Source: Xanthobacteraceae bacterium (GTDB taxonomy: Bacteria; Pseudomonadota; Alphaproteobacteria; Rhizobiales; Xanthobacteraceae). From it: DNA of 24,100 nt. Location: contig JAIESC010000218.1 of the NCBI GenBank assembly GCA_019746355.1, forward strand, positions 1 through 24,100. The letters run 5' to 3'. Positions 1 to 7,448 of the stretch are shown here, one piece after another (positions within the stretch are counted from its first letter, which is position 1; each line of letters starts with the position of its first letter). Position numbers and translations under genes: made by a program. Below the pieces are notes generated by a model that saw nothing but the letters and a program-made list of their open reading frames with translations, was not told the DNA's origin and did not search any database.

Positions 1-501
1 GACGGCGAAGGCATGCTGGTGGTGCAGACCGCGGGCGGCGAGCGCTACACCAGGAACGGCGCGCTGCAGCTCAACAACGCCGGCGAGGTCGTCACCAGCA
101 ACGGCGACAAGGTGCTCGGCGACGGCGGTCCGATCATTCTCCAGAACACCGACCGCGACATCGTCATCACCAAGGACGGCACCATCAAGGTGCGCGAGGG
201 CTTGAGCCTCACCTCCGATTCCACCCGCGGCAAGCTCCGCATCGTCCGCTTCGACGACATGCAGCAGCTGCGCAAGGACGGCGCCAGCGCCTTCCGCGCG
301 CCGGAGGGCCTGACGCCGATCACGATCGAAAGGCCGAACGTCATCCAGGGCGCGATCGAGAAATCCAACGTTCGTCCGGTGCTCGCCATGTCGCGCATGA
401 TCGAGGTGACCCGCGCCTACACCGAAGTCGCGACCATTCTCCAGCAGCAGGGCGAGATGCGGAAGAACTCGCTCCAGCAGCTCGCCGAAGTGCCGGCGTA
501 A
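1..501 (+). CDS. flgF: Flagellar basal-body rod protein FlgF, 3' part
   Basis: The frame is open from base 1, so the 5' end lies outside the window; about 166 C-terminal codons are present. FlgF is a proximal rod subunit of the flagellum, exported by the flagellar type III system. The visible part has the central rod/hook strand typical of FlgF/FlgG (GERYTRNGALQL, then VLGDGGPI) and ends with the C-terminal helix shared by axial proteins (SNVRPVLAMSRMIEVTRAYT and the following EVATILQQQ). The gene is followed after 19 bp by flgG, which has its own AGAGGA ribosome-binding site. The order flgF-flgG-flgA-flgH is the usual alphaproteobacterial rod/L-ring operon. FlgF rather than FlgG is chosen because a complete FlgG follows. 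Confidence 0.93.
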   Translation, partial: DGEGMLVVQTAGGERYTRNGALQLNNAGEVVTSNGDKVLGDGGPIILQNTDRDIVITKDGTIKVREGLSLTSDSTRGKLRIVRFDDMQQLRKDGASAFRAPEGLTPITIERPNVIQGAIEKSNVRPVLAMSRMIEVTRAYTEVATILQQQGEMRKNSLQQLAEVPA

Positions 502-520
502 CGCTCAAGAGGACCTCACC

Positions 521-1309
521 ATGCGCGCACTCCACACTGCAGCGACCGGAATGATGGCCCAGGAGCTCAACGTCCAGGTCATCTCCAACAACATCGCCAA
601 CATGCGCACGACCGGCTACAAGCGCCAGCGTGCCGAATTCCAGGACCTGCTCTACGAGCACGTGCGCCGCATCGGCACGCAGACCTCGACCCAGGGCAAC
701 ATCCTGCCGGTGGGCATCGACCTCGGCGGCGGCGTCAAGACCGTCGGCACGCCGCGGCTGATGACGCAAGGCACGATCTCGCCGACCGGCGGCGACCTCA
801 ACGTCGCGATCCGCGGTGAAGGCTTCTTCAAGGTGCTGATGCCGGACGGATCGTTCAGCTACACCCGCGACGGCTCGTTCCAGATGGACAACCAGGGCCG
901 CATCGTCACGCAGCAGGGCAACGTCATCCAGCCCGGCGTCACCATCCCGAACAACGCCCAGTCGGTCACCGTCGCGCCGAACGGCCAGGTCTCGGTGACG
1001 CTGCCCAACCAGGCCCAGCCGAGCATCCTCGGCCAGCTGGTGCTGACGCGCTTCATCAACAAAGCCGGCCTGCAGGCGATCGGCGACAACCTGTTCGTCG
1101 AAACGCCAGCCTCGGGTCAGCCGCAGGACGGCGTGCCGAACATCGACGGCATGGGCGACCTGCAGCAGGGCAATCTCGAACAGGCCAATGTCGAGGCGGT
1201 CACCGAGATCTCCGACCTGATCGCCGCGCAACGCGCCTACGAGATGAACGGCAAGGTGATCAGCGCCGCCGACCAGATGCTGTCGGCCACCTCCAACCTG
1301 ATGCGCTGA
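521..1309 (+). CDS. flgG: Flagellar distal rod protein FlgG
   Basis: This encodes 262 residues, the standard FlgG length. FlgG builds the distal rod that spans the periplasm to the hook. The N-terminal axial domain begins MRALHTAATGMMAQELNVQV and contains the SNNIANMRTTGYKR signature of the rod/hook family. The middle has the GDLNVAIRGEGFFKV and YTRDGSF strands, and the C-terminal helix contains NVEAVTEISDLIAAQRAYEM. An AAGAGGA ribosome-binding site lies 10 bases before the ATG. It sits 19 bp after flgF and 8 bp before flgA, so it is translated from the same transcript. Nothing unusual is seen in it. Confidence 0.97.
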   Translation: MRALHTAATGMMAQELNVQVISNNIANMRTTGYKRQRAEFQDLLYEHVRRIGTQTSTQGNILPVGIDLGGGVKTVGTPRLMTQGTISPTGGDLNVAIRGEGFFKVLMPDGSFSYTRDGSFQMDNQGRIVTQQGNVIQPGVTIPNNAQSVTVAPNGQVSVTLPNQAQPSILGQLVLTRFINKAGLQAIGDNLFVETPASGQPQDGVPNIDGMGDLQQGNLEQANVEAVTEISDLIAAQRAYEMNGKVISAADQMLSATSNLMR

Positions 1310-1317
1310 GGCAGGCC

Positions 1318-2328
1318 ATGATCCGGATCGCCACAGCTCTCGCCCTGCTTCTCGCGCTCGGTCACGAAGCCGTCGCCGACCCGCGGGCCACAACGCCGAA
1401 GCTCAAGGAGCTGGTCACCGTCACCTCCGAGGTGGTCCGCATCGGCGACCTCGTCGAGAACGCCGGTCCCGCGGCGAGCGTGCCGATCTTCCGCGCGCCC
1501 GACCTCGGCCAGACCGGCTCGGTGCCGGTGCAGCGCATCGCCGAAGCGCTCCGCCCGCACGACCTCGCCGGCGTCGACACCGACGGCTTGAGCGAGGTCG
1601 TGGTGACGCGGCTCTCCCGCGTCATCACCAGCAAGGACATTTCCGAGCGGATCGCACGCGCGATCGCCGGCCAGTACGGCTTCGGCGAAGCGCAGAACAT
1701 CGCCGTGGTCTTCGATCGCGACATCCGCGTCATGCATGTCGAGGCGACCGTCACCGCCGACCTGATGGTGACGCGGATGAACGCCGACCCGCGCACCGGG
1801 CGCTTCGACATCGCCTTCGAGCTCCCCGGCAGCGCCATGTCGCGCCGCCTGCCGCTGCGCTTCACCGGCACGGCGCGCGAGATGATCGAGATCGCGACGC
1901 TGACGCGGCCGCTGCGCCAGGGCGAGACGATCAAGGGCTCCGACGTCACCATCGAGCGCCGCCCCAGGGTCGAGGCCGGCACCGACGGCGTGTCGCCCGA
2001 GCAGGCGATCGGCATGGCGGTGCGCCAGCCGATGCGCGCGGGCCAGGCGGTGCGCATGAACGACCTGATGAAGCCGGTCGCGGTGCAGCGCAACGAGCCG
2101 GTGACCATCGTCTACCAGATGCCCGGCATCCTGCTGTCAGTCCGCGGCAAGGCGGTCGAAGCCGGCTCGGTCGGCGACATCGTCAGCGTCGTCAACGTGC
2201 AGTCCAACCGCACCGTCCAGGCCACCGTCACCGGGCCCGGCCGCGTCACCGTCGCCGCTGCCACGCCCGTCGTCGCGGCTGCGGCGCCCGCCGATTCCGC
2301 CGAACCGACCGCCGGCATCACCCAGTGA
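1318..2328 (+). CDS. flgA: Flagellar P-ring assembly chaperone FlgA
   Basis: This 336-residue protein starts with a Sec signal peptide (hydrophobic ATALALLLALGHEAVA, likely cleaved near residue 20). FlgA is a periplasmic chaperone that helps FlgI assemble into the P ring around the rod. The C-terminal half carries the SAF-like domain expected of FlgA: LRQGETIKGSDVTIERRPR, then GMAVRQPMRAGQAV and the closing strand SVGDIVSVVNVQSNRTVQA. It is longer than enterobacterial FlgA (about 220 residues), as is common in alphaproteobacteria, and ends in a low-complexity Ala/Pro tail. The stop codon overlaps the possible GTG start of flgH at 2325. Confidence 0.92.
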   Translation: MIRIATALALLLALGHEAVADPRATTPKLKELVTVTSEVVRIGDLVENAGPAASVPIFRAPDLGQTGSVPVQRIAEALRPHDLAGVDTDGLSEVVVTRLSRVITSKDISERIARAIAGQYGFGEAQNIAVVFDRDIRVMHVEATVTADLMVTRMNADPRTGRFDIAFELPGSAMSRRLPLRFTGTAREMIEIATLTRPLRQGETIKGSDVTIERRPRVEAGTDGVSPEQAIGMAVRQPMRAGQAVRMNDLMKPVAVQRNEPVTIVYQMPGILLSVRGKAVEAGSVGDIVSVVNVQSNRTVQATVTGPGRVTVAAATPVVAAAAPADSAEPTAGITQ

Positions 2329-2339
2329 GTGAGAACCCC

Positions 2340-3080
2340 ATGCATTCGCGTCTCGTCTTCATCTTCGGTGTGGCGCTGATCGGCTCTTCGGTCGCGGGCT
2401 GCTCGACGATCGATCGCCTGGCCCAGCTCGGCGAGCCGCCGCGCCTGACCGCGATCGAGGACCCGACCACCACGGCCGGCTACAAGCCCGTGCAGATGCC
2501 GATGCCGACGCCGCAGCCCGCGTCCTACAGCCCGAACTCGCTGTGGCGGAACGGCTCGCGCGCCTTCTTCAAGGATCAGCGCGCGCATCAGGTCGGCGAC
2601 ATCCTCACCATCCTCGTCAACCTGAACGACAAGGCGGTGATCGCCAACGAGACGCAGCGCAGCCGCGAGAACAAGGAAGACTCCGGCGTCGACAACTTCT
2701 TCGGCAAGCCGAAGGTGCCGATCATGAACACGCCGGTTCCGACGCGCATCTTCACCGGCGACTCCAGCTCGTCGAGCGAGGGCAAGGGCACGGTGAACCG
2801 TTCCGAGGCGCTGACCACCAACATCGCCGCGGTCGTCACCCAGGTGCTGCCGAACGGCAACCTCGTGGTCGAGGGCCGGCAGGAGGTGCGGGTCAACTTC
2901 GAGATCCGCGAGCTGATCGTCGCGGGCATCGTCCGGCCCGAGGACATCCAGAGCGACAACACCATCGACTCCACCAAGATCGCGCAGGCCCGCATCGCCT
3001 ATGGCGGCCGCGGCCAGATCACCGATGTGCAGCAGCCGCGTTACGGCCAGCAGTTCCTCGACGTGCTGCTGCCGTTCTAG
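2340..3080 (+). CDS. flgH: Flagellar L-ring lipoprotein FlgH
   Basis: FlgH forms the outer-membrane L ring of the flagellar basal body. From the ATG at 2340 the protein has 246 residues and begins with a clear lipoprotein signal: MHSRLVF, a hydrophobic stretch, and the lipobox SVAGC, so lipidation is predicted on Cys21. An in-frame GTG at 2325 overlaps the flgA stop and would add five residues; ATG is preferred because it gives the more usual signal peptide. Family features are the SLWRNGSRAFFKDQRAHQVGDILT segment split around residue 70, the NLVVEGRQEV strand and the C-terminal end GQQFLDVLLPF. It is the last gene of the rod/ring operon here. Confidence 0.95.
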   Translation: MHSRLVFIFGVALIGSSVAGCSTIDRLAQLGEPPRLTAIEDPTTTAGYKPVQMPMPTPQPASYSPNSLWRNGSRAFFKDQRAHQVGDILTILVNLNDKAVIANETQRSRENKEDSGVDNFFGKPKVPIMNTPVPTRIFTGDSSSSSEGKGTVNRSEALTTNIAAVVTQVLPNGNLVVEGRQEVRVNFEIRELIVAGIVRPEDIQSDNTIDSTKIAQARIAYGGRGQITDVQQPRYGQQFLDVLLPF

Positions 3081-3111
3081 CGAGTTGTCCGTCCAGTCGT
3101 CCTGCGTAGGA

Positions 3112-3157
3112 GCATGATGGCGACCGGAAAGGTCGGGCGTCCCGGACGCCATCATGC
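3112..3157. repeat. Long inverted repeat in the flgH 3' region
   Basis: Arms GCATGATGGCG (3112-3122) and CGCCATCATGC (3147-3157) are perfectly complementary over 11 bp. The 24-base spacer can itself fold (GACC/GGTC and GGG/CCC). It begins 32 bases after the flgH stop. It may stabilise or end the rod-operon mRNA. Confidence 0.6.
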
Positions 3158-3213
3158 CCCGCAGTTGCAGAGCTCCCCCGCTGCTCCGTCTCGCGAGCGG
3201 TGCAGCGGTCAAC

Positions 3214-3244
3214 GCGGCCTCCGGATGCTCCCTCCGGAGGCCGC
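3214..3244 (+). terminator. Probable terminator after flgH
   Basis: A perfect 12-bp stem (GCGGCCTCCGGA with TCCGGAGGCCGC) encloses the 7-base loop TGCTCCC and is followed by TTATCTCCTTT, a weak T-rich tail. It lies 133 bases after the flgH stop. Confidence 0.65.
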
Positions 3245-3270
3245 TTATCTCCTTTGCAGCCATGAAATAG

Positions 3271-3290
3271 CATGCCGGGCATCCGGCATG
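3271..3290. promoter_or_regulatory. Palindrome upstream of the MetE-like gene
   Basis: CATGCCGG (3271-3278) and CCGGCATG (3283-3290) form a perfect 8-bp inverted repeat with a 4-base centre. It lies between the terminator and the MetE-like gene, so it could be an operator; it could also be a second hairpin. No regulator can be assigned from the sequence. Confidence 0.35.
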
Positions 3291-3396
3291 TATCCTGACG
3301 GGCCGCTTGCTCAGACATTGCCATGGCTATGGGCCGCTGCGAGCGAGGCCAGCGCGCGGGCGGACGGCGACACAAGCAGAACAGCAGGAGGAAACC

Positions 3397-4563
3397 GTGG
3401 CCCTTCAGCAGAACACCGATCGCATCCAGACGACGCACATCGGCAGCCTGCCGCGGCCGCACGCGCTGCTCGATATCATGAAGGCCAAGCTCAACAAGCA
3501 GCCTTATGACGAGGCCGAATATCGGACCACGCTCACCAAGGCCGTTGCGGATTGCGTGCGAAAGCAGGTCGAGTGCGGCATCGACATCGTCACCGACGGC
3601 GAATTCTCCAAGCCCGGGTTCTTTACCTACATCCAGGAGCGACTCGAGGGCTACGAGGCGCGGCCGAACCAGAAGCTGATCCTGTTCCAGCAGGAGGTTC
3701 AGGCGTTTCCGGAATACTACGCTGAGTATTTCAAGCAGGCGATGATGGGCGGCACGCTGATCCCAATCACCCCTGTGGTCTGCGTCGGCCCGGTGAAATA
3801 CCGCGGCGAGAAGCTCCTGCAGATCGACATCGACAACGTGAAGGCCGCGGCAAAGGCAGCGGGCGTTGCCACGAACCGCGTGTTCCTGCCGGCGACCGCC
3901 CCGTCAGGCGTCGGCATCAACGAGTATTACAAGTCCGACGAGGAGTATTTCCAGGCGCTTGCGGCCGAGCTCAACAAGGAGTATCGCGCGATCGTCGCGG
4001 CGGGCCTCCTCGTGCAGGTGGACGATCCGTTCCTGCCCGACATCTTCTTCGAGCCGGGCCTCGACGACGCGCAGAAGAAGCGGCGCGCACAGATCTATGT
4101 CGAGGCGACCAACCGCGCGCTGCAGGGCATCCCGCCGGAGATGGTGCGGTTCCACACCTGCTACGGCATCAACGAAGGTCCCCGCCTTTACGAAGCGTCA
4201 CTCGCCGACATCATCGAATACGTGCTGAAGATCAATGCCGGCTCGTTCAGCTTTGAATGCGCCAACCCGCGCCACGAGCACGAGTATCACCTGTTCGAGC
4301 GCGTGAAGGTACCGGACGGCAAGGTGCTCTGCCCCGGCGTGATCACACATGCGAGCAACATCGTCGAGCATCCCGAGCTGATCGCCGAGCGCATCATGCG
4401 CTTCACCAAGCTCGTTGGCCGCGAGAACGTGATGGCAGGCGCCGATTGCGGGTTTTCCTCGCAGGCGCTGTACCGCACCGAGGTTCACGACACGGTGGTC
4501 TGGGAGAAGTTCAAGGCGATGCGGCAGGGCGCCGACATCGCGACGAAAATGCTCTGGAAATGA
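3397..4563 (+). CDS. MetE-like cobalamin-independent zinc methyltransferase
   Basis: The GTG at 3397 is chosen as start because an AGGAGG site lies a few bases upstream; the frame is open further 5' but without family similarity. The product has 388 residues and corresponds to the C-terminal catalytic half of MetE (COG0620 family). It begins near the family motif HIGSLPRP and has VTDGEFSKPGF at 65-75. Zinc ligands match the MetE pattern: His253 and Cys255 (RFHTCYG), Glu287 (FSFECAN) and Cys351 (GADCGFSS). Stand-alone proteins of this fold include methyltransferases and epoxyalkane:coenzyme M transferase. The neighbouring oxygenases suggest a methyl or alkyl transfer step in catabolism rather than methionine synthesis, but the substrate is unknown. 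The FAD monooxygenase gene follows after 19 bp. Confidence 0.85.
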   Translation: MALQQNTDRIQTTHIGSLPRPHALLDIMKAKLNKQPYDEAEYRTTLTKAVADCVRKQVECGIDIVTDGEFSKPGFFTYIQERLEGYEARPNQKLILFQQEVQAFPEYYAEYFKQAMMGGTLIPITPVVCVGPVKYRGEKLLQIDIDNVKAAAKAAGVATNRVFLPATAPSGVGINEYYKSDEEYFQALAAELNKEYRAIVAAGLLVQVDDPFLPDIFFEPGLDDAQKKRRAQIYVEATNRALQGIPPEMVRFHTCYGINEGPRLYEASLADIIEYVLKINAGSFSFECANPRHEHEYHLFERVKVPDGKVLCPGVITHASNIVEHPELIAERIMRFTKLVGRENVMAGADCGFSSQALYRTEVHDTVVWEKFKAMRQGADIATKMLWK

Positions 4564-4582
4564 CGCCGCTCTGCCGCTGAAA

Positions 4583-5761
4583 ATGAAAGGCAGGCACGCA
4601 GAAATCGTCGGCGCGGGCTTCGGCGGACTGGTTTCGGCCATTGCGCTCATCGAACGCGGCTGGACCGCGTGCGTCCACGAGCGGCGCGATACGCTGCGCG
4701 GCGAAGGCTACGGCATCGCCATCCACAACAACATGGCGCGCATCTTTGCCGGCTTCGGCATCCTCGACCAGGTGCTTGCCGGCGGCATGCGGATCGACCG
4801 CCGCGACTCGCTCGACCGTGATGGCCGCGTGGTGATGACGCGCAAGACCGCACGCAGCCCCTACCGGATCGACCGCCAGCACATCATCGCGCTGCTTGCC
4901 GAACGCGCGCTCAAGGCCGGCGCGGAGATCAAATTCAGTTCGCACGTCGCATCGGCCGATCCGGCCGGCGCGGTGACGCTCGCCGACGGCGAAACCCGCA
5001 AGGCCGATCTCGTGGTCGCGGCAGACGGCATCAATTCGGGCATCCGCGAGCAGCTCGGCCTCACCGACCGCCGAATCTGGGGCCGCGACTGCGGCGCGCG
5101 CATCAACATCCCGCGACGGCCGCAGGAGATCGCCGCCGACGCGCGCGAAGGCACGGTGATGATCGAGGCCTGGTCCGACAAACGCCGCGTGCTCTATTGC
5201 CCGGTGACCAAGGGCGAATTTTACGTGCTTTTGACCTGCACCAAGCAGGATCGGGAGGCCGCGGTCTCGCCGATCGATCCCGAAGTGTGGGCGCGCTCGT
5301 TCCCGTTCATGCGCGACCTGCTCGTGCGCATGCGCGACGAGGCCTGTTGGCCGCAATCGCACTGGGCGCACTTCCAGACCATGCGGTTGAAGCGCTGGTC
5401 GGCGGGGCGGATCGCGGTGCTGGGCGACGCTGCGCACGCGATGCCGCCCTATCTCGCGCAGGGCGCGGGCCATGCCATGATGAACGCGCTCGGCCTCGCC
5501 GAGGCGTTGCGCGAGGCGGACACCATCGAGGCCGCGCTTGGGCAATGGGAGCGCCGCGAGCGCCCGCTGACCGAGCACACTCAGCTTTGGACCCGCATCT
5601 ACGGCGCGACCATGTTCCTGCCGGCACCGCTGAAGCAGATCGCGATCCTGATCGAGAAGCTGCCGTGGGTCGCGGCGCAATATGTGCGCGCGGCGAACCA
5701 CGTGCCCACCGGCTGCCATGCGGGCGTGAATGCCCCCATGGCAGGCATGGTCTCGACGTGA
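4583..5761 (+). CDS. Class A FAD-dependent aromatic monooxygenase
   Basis: This 392-residue protein has the three marks of the p-hydroxybenzoate/salicylate hydroxylase class: the dinucleotide-binding GAGFGG at 10-15, the DG motif (VVAADGINSGIRE, about 144-156), and the FAD-ribityl GD motif (VLGDAAHAMPPYLAQGAGHA, about 279-298). Such enzymes use NAD(P)H and O2 to hydroxylate an aromatic or similar ring in the cytoplasm. The substrate cannot be read from the sequence; salicylate-like hydroxylases and UbiH-type enzymes share these motifs. It lies 19 bp after the MetE-like gene, probably in one transcript with it. It converges with the tctC-like gene, the two stop codons being only two bases apart, with no terminator hairpin between. 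Confidence 0.85.
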   Translation: MKGRHAEIVGAGFGGLVSAIALIERGWTACVHERRDTLRGEGYGIAIHNNMARIFAGFGILDQVLAGGMRIDRRDSLDRDGRVVMTRKTARSPYRIDRQHIIALLAERALKAGAEIKFSSHVASADPAGAVTLADGETRKADLVVAADGINSGIREQLGLTDRRIWGRDCGARINIPRRPQEIAADAREGTVMIEAWSDKRRVLYCPVTKGEFYVLLTCTKQDREAAVSPIDPEVWARSFPFMRDLLVRMRDEACWPQSHWAHFQTMRLKRWSAGRIAVLGDAAHAMPPYLAQGAGHAMMNALGLAEALREADTIEAALGQWERRERPLTEHTQLWTRIYGATMFLPAPLKQIAILIEKLPWVAAQYVRAANHVPTGCHAGVNAPMAGMVST

Positions 5762-5763
5762 AA

Positions 5764-6735
5764 TTATTCTGGAACGCTGGCCCCTGACGTCTTTATGACG
5801 TCGGACCATTTCTCGCGTTCCGTCTCGAGAAACTTCGCGAATTCCGGTCCGAAGGCATTCCCCGCGATAGCACCGGCATCTTCGAGCCTGCGGCTTATGG
5901 CGGGCGTGGTGAGAACCCTTTTGACGTCTGCTGTGGCCTTCGCCAGCGTGTCGGCGGGTGTGTCTCGTTGCGCAAAAAGCCCGAACCAGGAAGACGCTTC
6001 GAACTCGGGCAGACCGGCCTCGGCAAATGTGGGGACATCCGGAAGCCATGGAACGCGTTGCGCGCTCGCGACCGCCAGGGCCCGCACCTTCCCCGCCTTG
6101 ACCTGCGGAATGACGGTCGTGATGTTGTCGAACAACATCGGCACGTGGCCCGCGATAAGATCATTCATGGCCGGCGCGGCACCGCGATATGGAACGTGCT
6201 GAAGCGTGACGTTTGCCATCCTCCTGAACAACTCGGCGCTCAGATGGTGGGTCGATCCGACGCCGGAGGATGCATAGACGAACTTGCCGTTTTCCCGCCG
6301 GATCAGCGCGATCAACTCTCCGACCGATCTCGCATCGACGTTCGGATTGACCATGAGCACGATGGGCACACTCGCCACCAGCGCGATCGGGACAAAATCT
6401 TTCTGGGAATCGAAAGGAAGCCGTTTGTAGAGGAACGGATTGATGACGATGGGACCAGGCGACGTCAGCAACAGCGTATAGCCGTCGGGCGTCGCCGTCG
6501 CAGCAGCATGCGCGCCGACATTTCCGCCGCCGCCGGCACGATTCTCAATGACCACGCCGCTGGGCCAAAGCAGATCCGTCAGGCCCTGCCCGACGATCCG
6601 CGCGGCCCCATCATTCGATCCTCCGGGCGGATTGGGGACAATGATCCGGACAGCGCGGTCCGGAAATTTCTGCGCAACGCTGATTTCGCCAGGCGCCAAC
6701 ATCAGAAGCGCAGCCAGCGCGAGCTTCATCCTCAT
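5764..6735 (-). CDS. TctC/Bug-family periplasmic solute-binding protein
   Basis: The ATG at 6735 gives a 323-residue protein with a Sec signal peptide (MRMKLALAALLMLAPGEISV, cleaved near VAQ). It is preceded on its strand by GGGAGA; longer in-frame extensions lack sense. Bug proteins bind small carboxylates in the periplasm, sometimes for a TctAB permease. Family signatures are FPDRAVRIIVPNPPGGSNDG at about 24-43, the loop VIENRAGGGGNVGA, and QHVPYRGAAPAMNDLIAGHV with PQVKAGKVRALAV after it. No tctA or tctB is in the window, so it is an orphan receptor, as many are. It follows the oxygenase genes on the same strand after 189 bp and may supply their substrate. Confidence 0.9.
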   Translation of the reverse strand: MRMKLALAALLMLAPGEISVAQKFPDRAVRIIVPNPPGGSNDGAARIVGQGLTDLLWPSGVVIENRAGGGGNVGAHAAATATPDGYTLLLTSPGPIVINPFLYKRLPFDSQKDFVPIALVASVPIVLMVNPNVDARSVGELIALIRRENGKFVYASSGVGSTHHLSAELFRRMANVTLQHVPYRGAAPAMNDLIAGHVPMLFDNITTVIPQVKAGKVRALAVASAQRVPWLPDVPTFAEAGLPEFEASSWFGLFAQRDTPADTLAKATADVKRVLTTPAISRRLEDAGAIAGNAFGPEFAKFLETEREKWSDVIKTSGASVPE

Positions 6736-6924
6736 GGCTCCATTCTCCCTTTGCCGCTTGTTGTTCCGCAGTGTTCTTGGGCGTCGCAGTCTCTTGCCGG
6801 ACCGCGCCTGAGCCTGCTGCAATCGCTCCGGCCGCCAGGGCAAAGGCGGCCGCTTTCCAGCCCGCAAGCTCACGGAGCCGGAACATTCATCTCCAACAGG
6901 TCCTCGAACCGTTCGATGGCCGTC
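6736..6924 (-). other. Gap between oxygenase beta subunit and tctC-like gene
   Basis: This 189-bp stretch separates two minus-strand genes. One minus-strand reading frame begins MFRLRELAGWKAAAFALAAG, but it runs into the tctC-like gene and looks incidental. No strong hairpin or promoter was found by eye. Confidence 0.4.
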
Positions 6925-7431
6925 TTAAATCGGCATCACAAGCAGGATGTCGATTTGCCTGGAATCGAGAACCACGATGCGCTCCTGAAACCTGGCGACA
7001 CCGCCGGCAAAAGCGATGGTGTCGAGATATTTGCCGGTGGCGAACAAATCGCTGCGGCCGTCCTGCATGATGCGGACCAGATGGAAATTGGTCCGGCACG
7101 CATAAGTGCCAGCCACACGGCCAGGCGACATCGAGGGCCTTCCCAGAAGGTGGTTGTAGCTATGGGGCTCAAAAATATTCGCGGTATGAAACGCCTTGAC
7201 CCTGTCCAGCATCATGCCGCGACCGGCGCAGCGAAGGATGCCGATCGGAAGGCCCGCCTCGTGGGTCTCGCGCGTGGTGATGTGGTACACGCAGTCTTCG
7301 GTGAAGAAGCCCGGCCATTGATCGATATCACCATCATCGATCGCCTGGCCGTAAGCGCAGAGCAGGTCTTCGATCCGATCGCGAACGGCCGGATCGGATT
7401 GCGCCGCTGCGGCTCTCGTCATCTCGTTCAT
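6925..7431 (-). CDS. Ring-hydroxylating dioxygenase beta subunit
   Basis: This 168-residue protein matches the small subunit of Rieske non-haem iron oxygenases, an NTF2-like (cystatin-type) fold. Visible marks are the N-terminal helix AVRDRIEDLLCAYGQAIDDG, the WPGFFTEDCVYHI segment, and the C-terminal strands ATGKYLDTIAF and FQERIVVLDSRQIDILLVMP. The small subunit is structural and supports the alpha3-beta3 assembly. The gene starts 17 bp after the alpha-subunit stop, so the two are co-transcribed. The size fits the family (about 160-190 residues). The nearest named groups are, from memory, anthranilate and salicylate-type oxygenases. Confidence 0.87.
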   Translation of the reverse strand: MNEMTRAAAAQSDPAVRDRIEDLLCAYGQAIDDGDIDQWPGFFTEDCVYHITTRETHEAGLPIGILRCAGRGMMLDRVKAFHTANIFEPHSYNHLLGRPSMSPGRVAGTYACRTNFHLVRIMQDGRSDLFATGKYLDTIAFAGGVARFQERIVVLDSRQIDILLVMPI

Positions 7432-7448
7432 GATGCGTCTCCGCTCGC

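Larger units (their letters stand above)
3081..3396. other. Structured intergenic region after flgH
   Basis: This 316-bp gap holds no convincing gene. It contains three perfect inverted repeats: 3112-3122 with 3147-3157, 3214-3225 with 3233-3244, and 3271-3278 with 3283-3290. The middle one is annotated separately as a terminator. The last lies about 107 bases before the downstream GTG start and could be an operator or a second terminator. No clear -35/-10 promoter could be assigned by eye. Confidence 0.6.

Noticed and set aside
341..1393. Minus-strand frame opposite flgG
   Set aside because: It covers flgG and the flgA start antisense; composition is that of antisense GC-rich DNA.
6611..6886. 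Minus-strand small frame with a hydrophobic start (MFRLRELAGWKAAAFALAAG)
   Set aside because: It overlaps the well-supported tctC-like start and signal peptide in another frame, and only the first third looks protein-like.
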